From Bryobacterales bacterium (GTDB lineage Bacteria > Acidobacteriota > Terriglobia > Bryobacterales > Bryobacteraceae): a stretch of DNA of 52,338 bases. The stretch lies in contig CANIHR010000003.1 in the NCBI GenBank assembly GCA_947467185.1, forward strand, positions 1 through 52,338, in the 5' to 3' direction. Of the stretch, positions 15,909 to 24,696 are shown in pieces; the first letter of the stretch is position 1, and each line of letters opens with the position of its first letter. A program made the translations under genes and the position numbers. The notes beneath the pieces are model-generated. The model saw only the letters and a program-made list of their open reading frames with translations. It made no database searches and had not been told where the DNA came from.

Positions 15909-17813
15909 TTGCGAAATACTCATTGCATAATCCGCACGGTTGCCGCCTTCGCGGCGCTTACCCTCTCCGCTCAGACGGACTGGCCCGCTTACGGGCATGA
16001 TCCCGGCGGTCAGCGCTACTCGCCGCTGAAGCAGATCACGACGAAAAACGTCACGCAGCTTCAGGTGGCGTGGACGTATGACACGCAGGCGCAGGTGGCC
16101 CCTCCGCCTACTGCCGCCACGCCCGGGCCCGGGCGTCCCGGCGGCCGCGGTCCGCGCCCCCGCCGCTCCTCCACCACGCCGCTTGTCATCGATGGCGTGA
16201 TGTACATGTCGACCGCCTACAATCGCGTGGTCGCGCTGGAGCCGGAGACGGGCAAAAAAATCTGGGAGTACGAGAGCAGCCACACGCCCGGCATGCGAGG
16301 CATCGCCTTCTACCCCGGCTCGAAAGATCTTCCGCCGCAGGTTGTCTTTGGCACCAACGACGGCTTTCTCATCTCGCTCAACGCGAAGACAGGTAAGCCC
16401 GTCCCCGGTTTTGGCAACGAAGGACTGGTGAATCTCCGCGAGGGTGTCGCCGATAAATTCCCGAACGCGCAGTATGGCATGTCGTCCCCGCCGACCATCT
16501 ACAAAGACCTGATCATCACCGGTTCCCACACTCAGGAAGCACCCAGCTTCGGTCCCTCCGGCGACCTTCGCGCCTGGGATGTGAAGACCGGCAAAATGGT
16601 CTGGCGCTTCAAGACTCTGGACCCCGCCTCGTGGACTCCCGAGCAGGCTGCGGATCGTTCCGGCCTCAACTCCTGGGGCTTCATCACGGTGGACGCGGCG
16701 CGTGGCATTCTCTACGTCCCGCTGGGCACGCCGACCACGGATTTCTACGGCGCGGATCGCAAGGGTTCGAATCTCTACGGATCGTCCATCGTGGCGCTCG
16801 ACGCTCTGACCGGAAAGCTAAAGTGGCACTTCCAGACCACACACCACGACAACTGGGATTACGACCTGGAAGCTCCCCCCGTTCTCTTCGATGCGAAGCA
16901 GGGCAGCAAGACGATCCCCGCCGTCGCCACCATCACGAAGCAGGGTCTGTTGTTCGCGTGGGATCGTGTGACGGGCAAACCGCTCTGGGGCGTGGAAGAA
17001 CGTCCTGTCGTCTCCGACAATCCCTTCCCGGGTGGCGGCGATGAGCCCTGGCCTACGCAGCCCTTCCCGGTGAAGCCCGCGCCCCTCTCCCGCAACAGCT
17101 TTAAGCCCGAAGAAGTGGCCACCGTCACCCCCGAACACGAGAAATTCTGCCGCGAACTGATGGGCCTGGAAGGTGGCGCCATGACCGGCGGCCCTTACGC
17201 GCAGTACGGCCCCAAACTCCGCATCATTTTCCCCGCCTGGATCGGTGGCGGCAACTGGGGCGGCATGTCGTTTGACCCGCAGTCCGGTTACCTCTTCGTG
17301 AACACGCAGAACGCTGCCAATCTCAACAAAATGATCAAGGGGCAGGATGGTCGCTTCCTGCGCGTTGGTCCCGACGGCCAGACTCTCGGCGAAGGCAACC
17401 TTTTCTGGGACCCCGACAAGAACTGGCCCTGCCAGCAGCCGCCATGGGGCGAAATGTCGGCCATCGACACGAAGACGGGCAACATCGCCTGGCGCGTGCC
17501 GCTGGGTTCATTTGCGGAGCTCGATGCCAAAGGTGTGCCGAAGACCGGCACGCCGAACATGGGCGGCTCCATCGCGACCGCCGGTGGCCTCGTCTTCATC
17601 GGCGCCACGGTTGACTCCAAATTCCACGCGCTCGACGCGAAGACCGGTCAGGAGCTTTGGACCGCGAAGATGGACGCTGACGCGCAGTCCACACCGATGA
17701 CGTTCCAGGGCAAGGATGGACGGCAGTATGTTGCGATTATGGCGTCCGGCAGTGTTCACTATATCCGGCCCGCCGCGACAGGCAAGCTCTACGTGTTCGC
17801 TCTGCCGAAATAA
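15909..17813 (+). CDS. PQQ-dependent dehydrogenase (quinoprotein) 1
   Basis: A periplasmic eight-bladed quinoprotein (634 residues) that oxidises alcohols or sugars with pyrroloquinoline quinone. The opening DWPAYGHDPGGQRYSPLKQIT and repeated tryptophan-docking segments (LDALTGKLKWHFQTTHHDNWDYD, IDTKTGNIAWRVPLGS, LDAKTGQELWTA) define it. The proposed start is TTG 15909, which gives a 22-residue signal peptide ending LTLSAQ, the same cleavage context as the paralogue at 21681-23564. No haem motif and no Cys-Cys pair are present, so electrons must go to a separate acceptor, plausibly a cytochrome encoded nearby. A low-complexity PPPTAATPGPGRPGGRG insert sits at about residues 65-85. Confidence 0.88.
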   Translation: MRNTHCIIRTVAAFAALTLSAQTDWPAYGHDPGGQRYSPLKQITTKNVTQLQVAWTYDTQAQVAPPPTAATPGPGRPGGRGPRPRRSSTTPLVIDGVMYMSTAYNRVVALEPETGKKIWEYESSHTPGMRGIAFYPGSKDLPPQVVFGTNDGFLISLNAKTGKPVPGFGNEGLVNLREGVADKFPNAQYGMSSPPTIYKDLIITGSHTQEAPSFGPSGDLRAWDVKTGKMVWRFKTLDPASWTPEQAADRSGLNSWGFITVDAARGILYVPLGTPTTDFYGADRKGSNLYGSSIVALDALTGKLKWHFQTTHHDNWDYDLEAPPVLFDAKQGSKTIPAVATITKQGLLFAWDRVTGKPLWGVEERPVVSDNPFPGGGDEPWPTQPFPVKPAPLSRNSFKPEEVATVTPEHEKFCRELMGLEGGAMTGGPYAQYGPKLRIIFPAWIGGGNWGGMSFDPQSGYLFVNTQNAANLNKMIKGQDGRFLRVGPDGQTLGEGNLFWDPDKNWPCQQPPWGEMSAIDTKTGNIAWRVPLGSFAELDAKGVPKTGTPNMGGSIATAGGLVFIGATVDSKFHALDAKTGQELWTAKMDADAQSTPMTFQGKDGRQYVAIMASGSVHYIRPAATGKLYVFALPK

Positions 17814-17814
17814 C

Positions 17815-19923
17815 TCAGCGCCTCTGGCGTGTCGTCACTTGCGCCAGGGCCTGCCGGGCTTCCGCGTTGGTGGGGTCGATGCTGAGGGCCTTGCGGTACT
17901 CGCTCTCGGCTTGTACCAACTGACCACGCGTCACCAGCAGGTCCCCCAGATCCACGTGCGTTTGCGCGTTCCGGGGAGCCAGGCGCAGCGCCGTTTCAAA
18001 CTCGGCCTGCGCCGGCACCGGACGATTCATCAGCGTCAGCAGGAAGCCATAGCTGTGGTGCGTCTCGGCGGCTTCCGGGTTGGCGTTTAAGGCCAAACGG
18101 AAGTGGTAATCCGCTTTCACATAGTCCTTCTGCTCAGCCAGCAGAGAAGCTAAATTCGCGTTGGCTTCCGCATGCTCCGGCTGGTGCCGCAGCGCTTCCT
18201 GGAATGCCGCCTGTGCCTTTGTAGGGTCACCCCGGCGCAACGCCTCCAGCCCCACCAGATTGTGCGCGTCGGGCAACTGGGGATCGAGTGCCAGCGCTTT
18301 GTCCAGGAACCGTTGTGCATCGTCCGGACGCCCCATTTGCAGGTAAGCGTTTGCCAGGTCGGTAATCGCAAACGAATCCGGCGGATTCATTGCGGCGGCC
18401 TTCTCTCCCAGTTCAATCGCGTGCGCCGGTTGCCCTGTCGCCAGATACGCCCCCGCCAGTTTCGCCAGTGCCGGGCGGTAATCGGACTTCCGCCGCAGTG
18501 CCTCTTCAAACCATTTCACAGCGGCGTCGGGATGCCCCTGGCGAATCAGTGCCGCGCCCATCTCTGTGTGGAACTCCGGTCCTGCGGGCTTCTCCGTTTC
18601 GATGGCTTTTTCCAGACGCTGAATCCCGGCGTCCAGGTTGGAACTGTGCAGCGTCTGTGCCGCCGCCAGATACAACGGATCCGCCGCCGCACCATACGGC
18701 ACCACCTCGCCCTTGTACTGCGGCGCGGACTCCGCCACCGGAGCTAACAGATTCTTCGCCGGCTTCTTCCGTTGGATGAAATGATCGGTCATAGAGAGAT
18801 GCACCGCATCCTCCGCCCGCCGTTTCCACATATGGCACGTGATGCAGTCGGCACCCTGTGACTTCGCCGCGTGCGCTGTCGCATGGCAAGTCCCACAAAC
18901 CTGATTGAAGTGCTCCGGAGTCTCCTGTTTATGCGGGTCGTGGCACGTCAAGCAAGTCATCTCGCTCTTGCGGAAGCACGCCGATTTCTCCAGCCGGTAC
19001 GCCGCGTGCGCCACTTCAAACCGATCTTCAAACCCGGAATTCGGCGCATGGTCAAACAGCAGTTCATACCCGCTCAGCGGCTGCCCCGGGCGATACGAAA
19101 ACGGCTCCCGATCAAACCGCCGGATCGCATTCGGCAACCGCAAACTCGTCGTCTCCATGTGGCACTGGCGGCACACATCCAGCTGCAATTCCCGCGACAG
19201 CTTTTTCGGATTCACGATCGCCGCACGAACTACTTCCACCTTCGCGCCGGCCTTCCCCGCGGCCTCCACATGCGCCTTCCCCGGCCCATGGCACCGCTGG
19301 CAATCAATTCCCTCCGGCAGCTTCGCGCCATACAGCGGCTCATCGCTGCCGGGGTCGCTCACCTGCGCGGCGTCCGGGTAGCTGTTGTGACAGAACATAC
19401 AGTCATAAGCCACCGGACGCCGAAAATCCTGATGGTCCGGACGGTCGTAACCCGGACTCATGGCCCAGTAGCCGCCATTTTCCGGATACCAGCTCACCGG
19501 CATTTCCAGCAGCTTGCCTTCAGGACTGCGATGCAGATACGTGCGCGCATGGTTGCCCGACCCGATCACGTAATCCATCGAGACTTCCACCACGTTCGTC
19601 TCGCGCCCGGCAGGGTCCAGTTGATGCCGTCGCTGATAGAACTTACCCTCGCGCTCCGTCATCGTGTAATAACGACTCGACGCCTTGTTGAACAGCGTGT
19701 TGCGTTTCGTGAAATCTTCAACCTTATTCGCGGCAGTCGGCAGAAAGAACGACCGCCCCATACCGGTCTTCCGGTACGTAGCCGCAATCTCCGCGTGGCA
19801 TCCCGCGCAAGTTGCGGCATCCACATAGCCCGGGTCAGTTTTGGATGAGGCCGTAATGGCCTGTTGGCGGTTGCAGGCGACTGTCAGCAGCGCCAGGCCC
19901 GCCAGGGTCAGTCTAAAATTCAA
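17815..19923 (-). CDS. Seven-haem cytochrome c/TPR lipoprotein
   Basis: A 702-residue exported electron carrier. TTG 19923 is preferred as start: AAGGGG lies 4 bp before it and it gives a short lipoprotein signal ending TVAC (Cys17). Seven CxxCH sites follow, at residues 39, 175, 208, 251, 324, 343 and 360. From about residue 400 to the end there are at least seven TPR units (for example AAVKWFEEALRRKSDYRPALAKLAGAY). The layout resembles cytochrome c552/NrfA-like multihaem proteins fused to TPRs, common in acidobacteria. Its end is 1 bp from the convergent quinoprotein 1 gene and its start overlaps the small cytochrome gene by 11 bp, so a joint electron chain is plausible. Confidence 0.85.
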   Translation of the reverse strand: MNFRLTLAGLALLTVACNRQQAITASSKTDPGYVDAATCAGCHAEIAATYRKTGMGRSFFLPTAANKVEDFTKRNTLFNKASSRYYTMTEREGKFYQRRHQLDPAGRETNVVEVSMDYVIGSGNHARTYLHRSPEGKLLEMPVSWYPENGGYWAMSPGYDRPDHQDFRRPVAYDCMFCHNSYPDAAQVSDPGSDEPLYGAKLPEGIDCQRCHGPGKAHVEAAGKAGAKVEVVRAAIVNPKKLSRELQLDVCRQCHMETTSLRLPNAIRRFDREPFSYRPGQPLSGYELLFDHAPNSGFEDRFEVAHAAYRLEKSACFRKSEMTCLTCHDPHKQETPEHFNQVCGTCHATAHAAKSQGADCITCHMWKRRAEDAVHLSMTDHFIQRKKPAKNLLAPVAESAPQYKGEVVPYGAAADPLYLAAAQTLHSSNLDAGIQRLEKAIETEKPAGPEFHTEMGAALIRQGHPDAAVKWFEEALRRKSDYRPALAKLAGAYLATGQPAHAIELGEKAAAMNPPDSFAITDLANAYLQMGRPDDAQRFLDKALALDPQLPDAHNLVGLEALRRGDPTKAQAAFQEALRHQPEHAEANANLASLLAEQKDYVKADYHFRLALNANPEAAETHHSYGFLLTLMNRPVPAQAEFETALRLAPRNAQTHVDLGDLLVTRGQLVQAESEYRKALSIDPTNAEARQALAQVTTRQRR

Positions 19924-20368
19924 GTCGCCCCTTGAGCGCGGCGACCTTTTCGGCGGCAACTCCGGGGGCTTTGGCAAGCGCCTCGAAGTCCTTCACGGAA
20001 CCCTGTTCCACGCGGTATTTGATGATGGCCTGGGCTTCGTCCGCCGTCAGGCCCAGAGCGGTGAAATCGCTGGCCGTCGCTTTGTTCACATTCAGCTTCT
20101 TACTGAAGTTTGCCGCCAGATACTCGACCACCTGGTCAATCTCTTCGTCCGTGCCCTTCGCCCCGCGCGACAACATATCGTCCACGATGGTGGCCCAGCG
20201 TTCTTTCGACATCTTCGACCGCACAATGCCTTCCGTGCCATGGCACGTTGTGCACATTTTTCGGAACGTCTCTTTACCTGCGCCGGCGGGCAATTCATCC
20301 TGCGCGAACGCCACGGTGGCCAGCGCCAGCGCGGCAAACAGAACGGGAATCAGGCGAGAGATCGACAT
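19913..20368 (-). CDS. Small cytochrome c with helix-hairpin-helix tail
   Basis: A 151-residue exported protein with a signal peptide (MSISRLIPVLFAALALATVAFAQ), one haem motif CTTCH (residues 39-43), a short cytochrome domain (WATIVDDMLSRGAKGTDEEIDQVVEYLAANF) and a ComEA-like helix-hairpin-helix (LNVNKATASDFTALGLTADEAQAIIKYR). In this protein family a cytochrome is followed by one such motif; whether it binds DNA here is doubtful and it may just be a protein-contact fold. It overlaps the downstream seven-haem gene, so the two form an operon. It is divergent from the serine hydrolase gene, 42 bp away. Confidence 0.85.
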   Translation of the reverse strand: MSISRLIPVLFAALALATVAFAQDELPAGAGKETFRKMCTTCHGTEGIVRSKMSKERWATIVDDMLSRGAKGTDEEIDQVVEYLAANFSKKLNVNKATASDFTALGLTADEAQAIIKYRVEQGSVKDFEALAKAPGVAAEKVAALKGRLEF

Positions 20369-20410
20369 GCCGACAGTTTATACCTTGCGGGTATTAAACT
20401 AACAGGACGA

Positions 20411-21676
20411 ATGAAACGCGGATATCTGTTACTCACAACTGCCCTTCTTTGCTCGGTTGCCGCCTGGTCGCAGGCTCCGGCCGCACCTGTTGCCGCCCCC
20501 GCTGCTGCGCGACTGGACGCCGCCCGTCTCACCCGGCTCGACAAACTCCTGCAGGATTACGTCGACCAGGGCAAAATCGCTGGTGCCGTGGCGCTCGTCC
20601 TCCGCGACGGCAAGCCCGCGTACGAAAAGGCAGTCGGCTGGTCTGATAAAGAAGCTGGCCGCAAGATGACGACCGACACAATCTTTCGCATCGCGTCGCA
20701 GACGAAAGCCCTCACCAGCACCGCGATTCTGACGCTGGTGGAAGAAGGCAAGATCGGCCTCACCCAGCCCGCCGGCGACTTCATCCCGACTTTCAAAAAG
20801 ACCACCGTTTCCGTCCGCACCGACTCTGGCAACATCGTCCCGGCGAAGCGCCCCATCAACATTCAGGATCTGTTGACCCACACCGCCGGCATCTCCTACG
20901 GCACCGAGCCGCACGTGGCCGCTCTGTATCGCGAAAAGGGCCTCGGCCCCGCCGCCGGCAACGGCTGGTACACCGCCGATAAGGACGAGCCGATCTGCGA
21001 AACCATGGAACGTCTCGGCACCCTGCCGTTCGTCTCGCAGCCCGGCGAGGCCTTTGTCTACGGCTACAACACGGATATTCTCGGCTGCATCGTCGAGAAG
21101 GCTTCCGGTATGCCGCTCGATGAATACATCCGCACCCGCATTACCGCCCCGCTGGGCCTGAAGGACACCCGCTTCTTCATCCCGCCCGCCGAGCGCGCCC
21201 GCCTCGCGGCAGTCTACGGCACGAAGGACGGCAAGGCTGTCCGTTCCGAAGAAGGTTCAAAGGGCCAGGGTTCCTATGTGGATGGCCCGCGCAAGAGCTT
21301 TGCCGGCGGTGCCGGTCTTACCTCCACGGCCCGCGATTATGCTCGCTTCCTCGAAATGATCCGCAACGGCGGCGCGCTCGATGGCGTTCGCATCCTCGCC
21401 CCCCGCACGGTGGACCTGATGACCACCAACCAGTCCGGCACGCTCCACTCCACCACCGGCCTCGGCTTCGGTCTCGGCTTCGAAACGGTGGATCGCTACG
21501 GGGCCAGCGGCATGGCCGGCGTCGGAGCCTTCGGTTGGGGTGGAGCGTACGGCAGCGTTTACCAGGTGGACAAGCAGAGCCACATGGTGCTGGTGCTTAT
21601 GATTCAGCTCATGCCCAACGGCACGGACATCCAGCCGAAGTTCTACAATCTGGTCTATCAGTCACTGCTGAAGTAG
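20411..21676 (+). CDS. Serine hydrolase, class C beta-lactamase/EstB-like
   Basis: A 421-residue exported hydrolase of the class C beta-lactamase/penicillin-binding-protein superfamily. It has a signal peptide (MKRGYLLLTTALLCSVAAWSQ), the catalytic SQTK (Ser96, Lys99) in RIASQTKALTS, LLTHTAGISYG, and FVYGYNTDILG, where Tyr217 aligns with the EstB catalytic tyrosine. The third box is less clear (GAFGWGGAYGS stands where HTGFTG or KTG would be). AGGACG before ATG 20411 is a fair ribosome site. Most such proteins are esterases or peptidases and not lactamases. The end is 4 bp from the convergent quinoprotein 2 gene. Confidence 0.88.
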   Translation: MKRGYLLLTTALLCSVAAWSQAPAAPVAAPAAARLDAARLTRLDKLLQDYVDQGKIAGAVALVLRDGKPAYEKAVGWSDKEAGRKMTTDTIFRIASQTKALTSTAILTLVEEGKIGLTQPAGDFIPTFKKTTVSVRTDSGNIVPAKRPINIQDLLTHTAGISYGTEPHVAALYREKGLGPAAGNGWYTADKDEPICETMERLGTLPFVSQPGEAFVYGYNTDILGCIVEKASGMPLDEYIRTRITAPLGLKDTRFFIPPAERARLAAVYGTKDGKAVRSEEGSKGQGSYVDGPRKSFAGGAGLTSTARDYARFLEMIRNGGALDGVRILAPRTVDLMTTNQSGTLHSTTGLGFGLGFETVDRYGASGMAGVGAFGWGGAYGSVYQVDKQSHMVLVLMIQLMPNGTDIQPKFYNLVYQSLLK

Positions 21677-21680
21677 CGCG

Positions 21681-23564
21681 TTACGGCAGCGAATACACAA
21701 ACAGCTTCCCGGGAACCAGTTCTTTGTGGTTCCCGCCGGCGGCGTAAATCGCCACATACTGCTTGCCGTCTTTCCCCTGATACGTGATCGGGTTGGCAAT
21801 CCCGTCCGCGCTGTGGTCCACCACCCAGACCTCTTTGCCATTGCGTGAATCGAAGGCCCGGAACTTGCCGTCCACCGTACCTCCGATGAACACCAGGCCA
21901 CCAGCCGTCACAATCGAACCCGCGTTCGTCGTCGGCGTCCCGGTCTTCGGCACACCCTTTGCGTCCAGTTCGGCAAACGACCCCAGCGGCACGCGCCACA
22001 CATACTCGCCTGTGTTCACGTTGATGGCCGACAGTTCGCCCCAGGGCGGCTGCTGACACGGCCACTGCTTCGTGCCATCCCAGAAATAGTCGCCGAGATT
22101 TTCCGGCGCATCATCCGGCGGCACACGGCGCCATGACTTTCCATCCGCCGCCTTCACCATCTTGTTGAAATTCGCCAGGTTCTTGGAACTCACATACAGA
22201 TAGCCCAGCTGCGGATCATACGACCCGCCGCCCCAGTTATTCCCCCCGGTCCACGACGGGAAAACCACGCTCAGCTTCGGTCCGTACTGGTTATACGGCC
22301 CACCCGTCACCGCGCCGCCTTCCCGGGCCAGCAGAGCCCGGCAATACTTCTCATGTTCGGGTGTGACGGTCGCAATCTCTTCGGGCTTGAAGCTGTTCCG
22401 CGCGAACGGCAGCGGCTTCACCGGAATCGGCTGCGTAGGCCACGGTTCATCGCCAGGAATCGTGTTGTTGCTCGATACCGCCCGCTCCTCAATGTCATAA
22501 ACCGGCTTACCCGTTACGCGGTCAAACATGAAAACCAGACCCTGCTTACTTGTCTGAATCACAATCGGCACTGTCCGGCCATTGCGACGCACGCTGCCCA
22601 GAATCGGAGCGGCGGTCAGGTCGTAATCCCAGTTGTCGTGGTGCGTGGTCTGGAAGTGCCACTTCACCTTGCCACTCATCGCGTCCAGAGCCACCAAAGA
22701 CGACCCGTACCGGTTCGAACCCTTACGCGCGGTGCCGTCAAAATCGATATTGGGGCTGCCGAGCGGGATAAAGATCAGCCCGTTCTCCGTATCGATGGTG
22801 CTAATGCCCCAGGAATTGACTCCAGAGCGCTCCGCGGCCTGCTCGGGCACCCATTCATCCTCCTTGATGGTGTGGAAGCGCCAGACGAGCTTTCCGGTCT
22901 TCATGTCCCACGCGCGCAGGTCGCCCGAAATTCCTTCCACCGCCTGCTCGCCCGTACCGGACCCGGTAATCACCAGATCTTTGAAAATCGTCGGCGGGGA
23001 AGACAGCCCGTACTGCTGCTTCGGATACTTCTCCCCGAAATCCTTCCGCAGATTGACCATGCCCTCAACGCCGAAGCCCGGCACCGGCTTACCCGTCTTC
23101 GCATTCAGCGAAATCAGCATGCCGTCCTGCGTGCCATAGACAATCTGCGGGGGCAGATCCTTTGAGCCCGGCCAGTAGTTGATACCGCGCAACGCGGGCG
23201 TATGTTTGCTCTCGTAAGTCCAGATCCGTTTGCCGGTCTCGGGTTCCATCGCGACCACGCGATCATACGCCGTCGCCATGTACAGCACGCCATCCACGAC
23301 GAGCGGAATCGACTGCGCCCGGCGAACCCGAGGCCGCCGCCCTGCCGCCCCTCGTCCACCCCGGCCGTTCGGATCGTCTACTGGCTCCGGTTGCGCTTCG
23401 GAGACGTCATAGCTCCATGCCAGCTTGAGCTTCTCGACATTCGCGGGCGTAATCTGTTTCAGCGGCGAGTACCGCTGATTGCCCCGGTCATGACCCCACG
23501 TGGGCCAGTCGGTCTGCGCCGAAACGGTCAGCGCGGTGAGAAACAGGAGGGACTTTCTGAACAT
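21681..23564 (-). CDS. PQQ-dependent dehydrogenase (quinoprotein) 2
   Basis: A 627-residue periplasmic quinoprotein closely similar by eye to the one at 15909-17813: both share DWPxxGHDxGxQRYSPLKQIT, HFQTTHHDNWDYDL, NWPCQQPPWGE and PLGSFAELDAKGVPKTGTP. It has an ordinary signal peptide (MFRKSLLFLTALTVSAQ). No haem motif and no adjacent Cys pair are present. The two copies lie in opposite orientation 3.9 kb apart. It starts 9 bp after the SMP-30-like gene, which suggests a joint sugar or lactone oxidation step. The substrate is unknown. Confidence 0.9.
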   Translation of the reverse strand: MFRKSLLFLTALTVSAQTDWPTWGHDRGNQRYSPLKQITPANVEKLKLAWSYDVSEAQPEPVDDPNGRGGRGAAGRRPRVRRAQSIPLVVDGVLYMATAYDRVVAMEPETGKRIWTYESKHTPALRGINYWPGSKDLPPQIVYGTQDGMLISLNAKTGKPVPGFGVEGMVNLRKDFGEKYPKQQYGLSSPPTIFKDLVITGSGTGEQAVEGISGDLRAWDMKTGKLVWRFHTIKEDEWVPEQAAERSGVNSWGISTIDTENGLIFIPLGSPNIDFDGTARKGSNRYGSSLVALDAMSGKVKWHFQTTHHDNWDYDLTAAPILGSVRRNGRTVPIVIQTSKQGLVFMFDRVTGKPVYDIEERAVSSNNTIPGDEPWPTQPIPVKPLPFARNSFKPEEIATVTPEHEKYCRALLAREGGAVTGGPYNQYGPKLSVVFPSWTGGNNWGGGSYDPQLGYLYVSSKNLANFNKMVKAADGKSWRRVPPDDAPENLGDYFWDGTKQWPCQQPPWGELSAINVNTGEYVWRVPLGSFAELDAKGVPKTGTPTTNAGSIVTAGGLVFIGGTVDGKFRAFDSRNGKEVWVVDHSADGIANPITYQGKDGKQYVAIYAAGGNHKELVPGKLFVYSLP

Positions 23565-23573
23565 GACGAACTC

Positions 23574-24638
23574 CTAATCGTTCCAGTGAATCATCGGCAG
23601 CCCCGGTACGGGTGCCCGGAAATACGGTATCTTCGTGCCACGCAGCGACCCGATATACGCGGTTTGCAGATCCGGCCCGCCAAACGTCACGCTTGCCATC
23701 CAGGGTGCCACACCCTGGCCTGTGGCGAACAGGACATCCTCGGTCACCGCAGCCCGGAAGAACTGTTCTTCCAGCGCCGAGACCTTCGCCGGATCGCCTT
23801 CATCCAGCAGCGTTTTCATATCGCCCTCGGGCGTCAGCACGAACAGCTTATCGGAGTAAACGGTGGTGCCCCAAAGGTTGCCGTAAGTGTCGAACGCGAT
23901 ACCGTCCGGCCACGCGCCCTTGCCGAGTTTGGTCGGGCCAAAAATCTCACGGTCGCGCAGTTCGCCCTTGTCATCCATGCGGAGACGGGAGACGCACCCA
24001 CCGGTGGTTTCCACCACGTAGAGGAACTCTTCGTTAGCATCGAAGCGGATTTCATTCGTGAACCCGAACCCATCGGCCACAATGCGGAACGCGCCGTCGT
24101 CATACCGTGCGATGTACCCGTCCTTCAGGTTCGGGTCAAGCGCGTGCATCCAGTTTTTGACCTTCGTCGAGATCGTCACCCAGATGCGGTCTTTGGAATC
24201 CCGCAGCGCAAAATTGACCTTGCCGATGGGCTGGCCGTCGATGGTGTCCGCCAGCACTTTCGAATCGCCCTCGCGCGTCATCACTTCCAGGCAATCCGTG
24301 CCGAAATTGGCGATCAGAAAGTCGCCGTTGCGTGCGAATGCGAGGCCATTCGGCAACGTGCCTTTCAGGTAACGAGTCCCCTCGTCACCCGCCTGTTCAA
24401 AGTGCGCCGACGCCTTCTGCCCAATGTACTGCTGTGCTCCATCGGGAGAGATCTTCATGATGCCGCCATGCGCATCGGCGGCCCAGAGGGTGCCATCGCG
24501 CTCGGCCAGAATACACTCCGGCCGCTGCAAATCGTGGCCGACGTACTGGAGCTTGCTCTTATCTATTTCGAAGTCGAGGATGGGGTTGCGGGGCAAAGTA
24601 ATGGGTTCCTGTCGCAACAGGCGTTGCGCCTGGTGCAA
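23574..24638 (-). CDS. SMP-30/gluconolactonase-like beta-propeller protein
   Basis: A 354-residue six-bladed propeller of the SMP-30/gluconolaconase/LRE group, which includes Ca2+-dependent lactonases. Typical blades are RPECILAERDGTLWAADAHGGI, PNGLAFARNGDFLIANFGTDCLEV, TNEIRFDANEEFLYVVETTGG and WPDGIAFDTYGNLWGTTVYSD; the Glu, Asn and Asp metal ligands of the family are plausible within these. The likely start is TTG 24638, just after an in-frame stop; a second TTG lies at 24617. There is no signal peptide. With the quinoprotein 9 bp downstream it may open a lactone made by sugar oxidation, but the two would act in different compartments unless export is unusual. Confidence 0.8.
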   Translation of the reverse strand: MHQAQRLLRQEPITLPRNPILDFEIDKSKLQYVGHDLQRPECILAERDGTLWAADAHGGIMKISPDGAQQYIGQKASAHFEQAGDEGTRYLKGTLPNGLAFARNGDFLIANFGTDCLEVMTREGDSKVLADTIDGQPIGKVNFALRDSKDRIWVTISTKVKNWMHALDPNLKDGYIARYDDGAFRIVADGFGFTNEIRFDANEEFLYVVETTGGCVSRLRMDDKGELRDREIFGPTKLGKGAWPDGIAFDTYGNLWGTTVYSDKLFVLTPEGDMKTLLDEGDPAKVSALEEQFFRAAVTEDVLFATGQGVAPWMASVTFGGPDLQTAYIGSLRGTKIPYFRAPVPGLPMIHWND

Positions 24639-24657
24639 CAGTATTCATATCTCTGAT

Positions 24658-24685
24658 GGAGGGGCGAAGTCAACTCCACCCCTCC
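24658..24685 (-). terminator. Weak hairpin between TIGR03435 and SMP-30 genes
   Basis: A perfect 7-bp inverted repeat (GGAGGGG/CCCCTCC) with a 14-base loop lies in the 58-bp gap after the TIGR03435 stop. It is GC-rich but lacks a T run on either strand, so if it acts in termination it is weak or factor-dependent. Confidence 0.3.
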
Positions 24686-24696
24686 CTGGCCCCTGG

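Noticed and set aside
19913-20368. ComEA-type DNA-uptake protein
   Set aside because: It has the helix-hairpin-helix but also a CTTCH haem motif and a cytochrome domain, and no competence genes are near.
20411-21676. Antibiotic-resistance beta-lactamase
   Set aside because: The active site fits EstB-like esterases or peptidases; the third box of true class C lactamases (KTG) is not evident.
23202-24656. A 484-codon open frame on the plus strand
   Set aside because: Antisense to the quinoprotein 2 and SMP-30 genes, with no domain or ribosome site.
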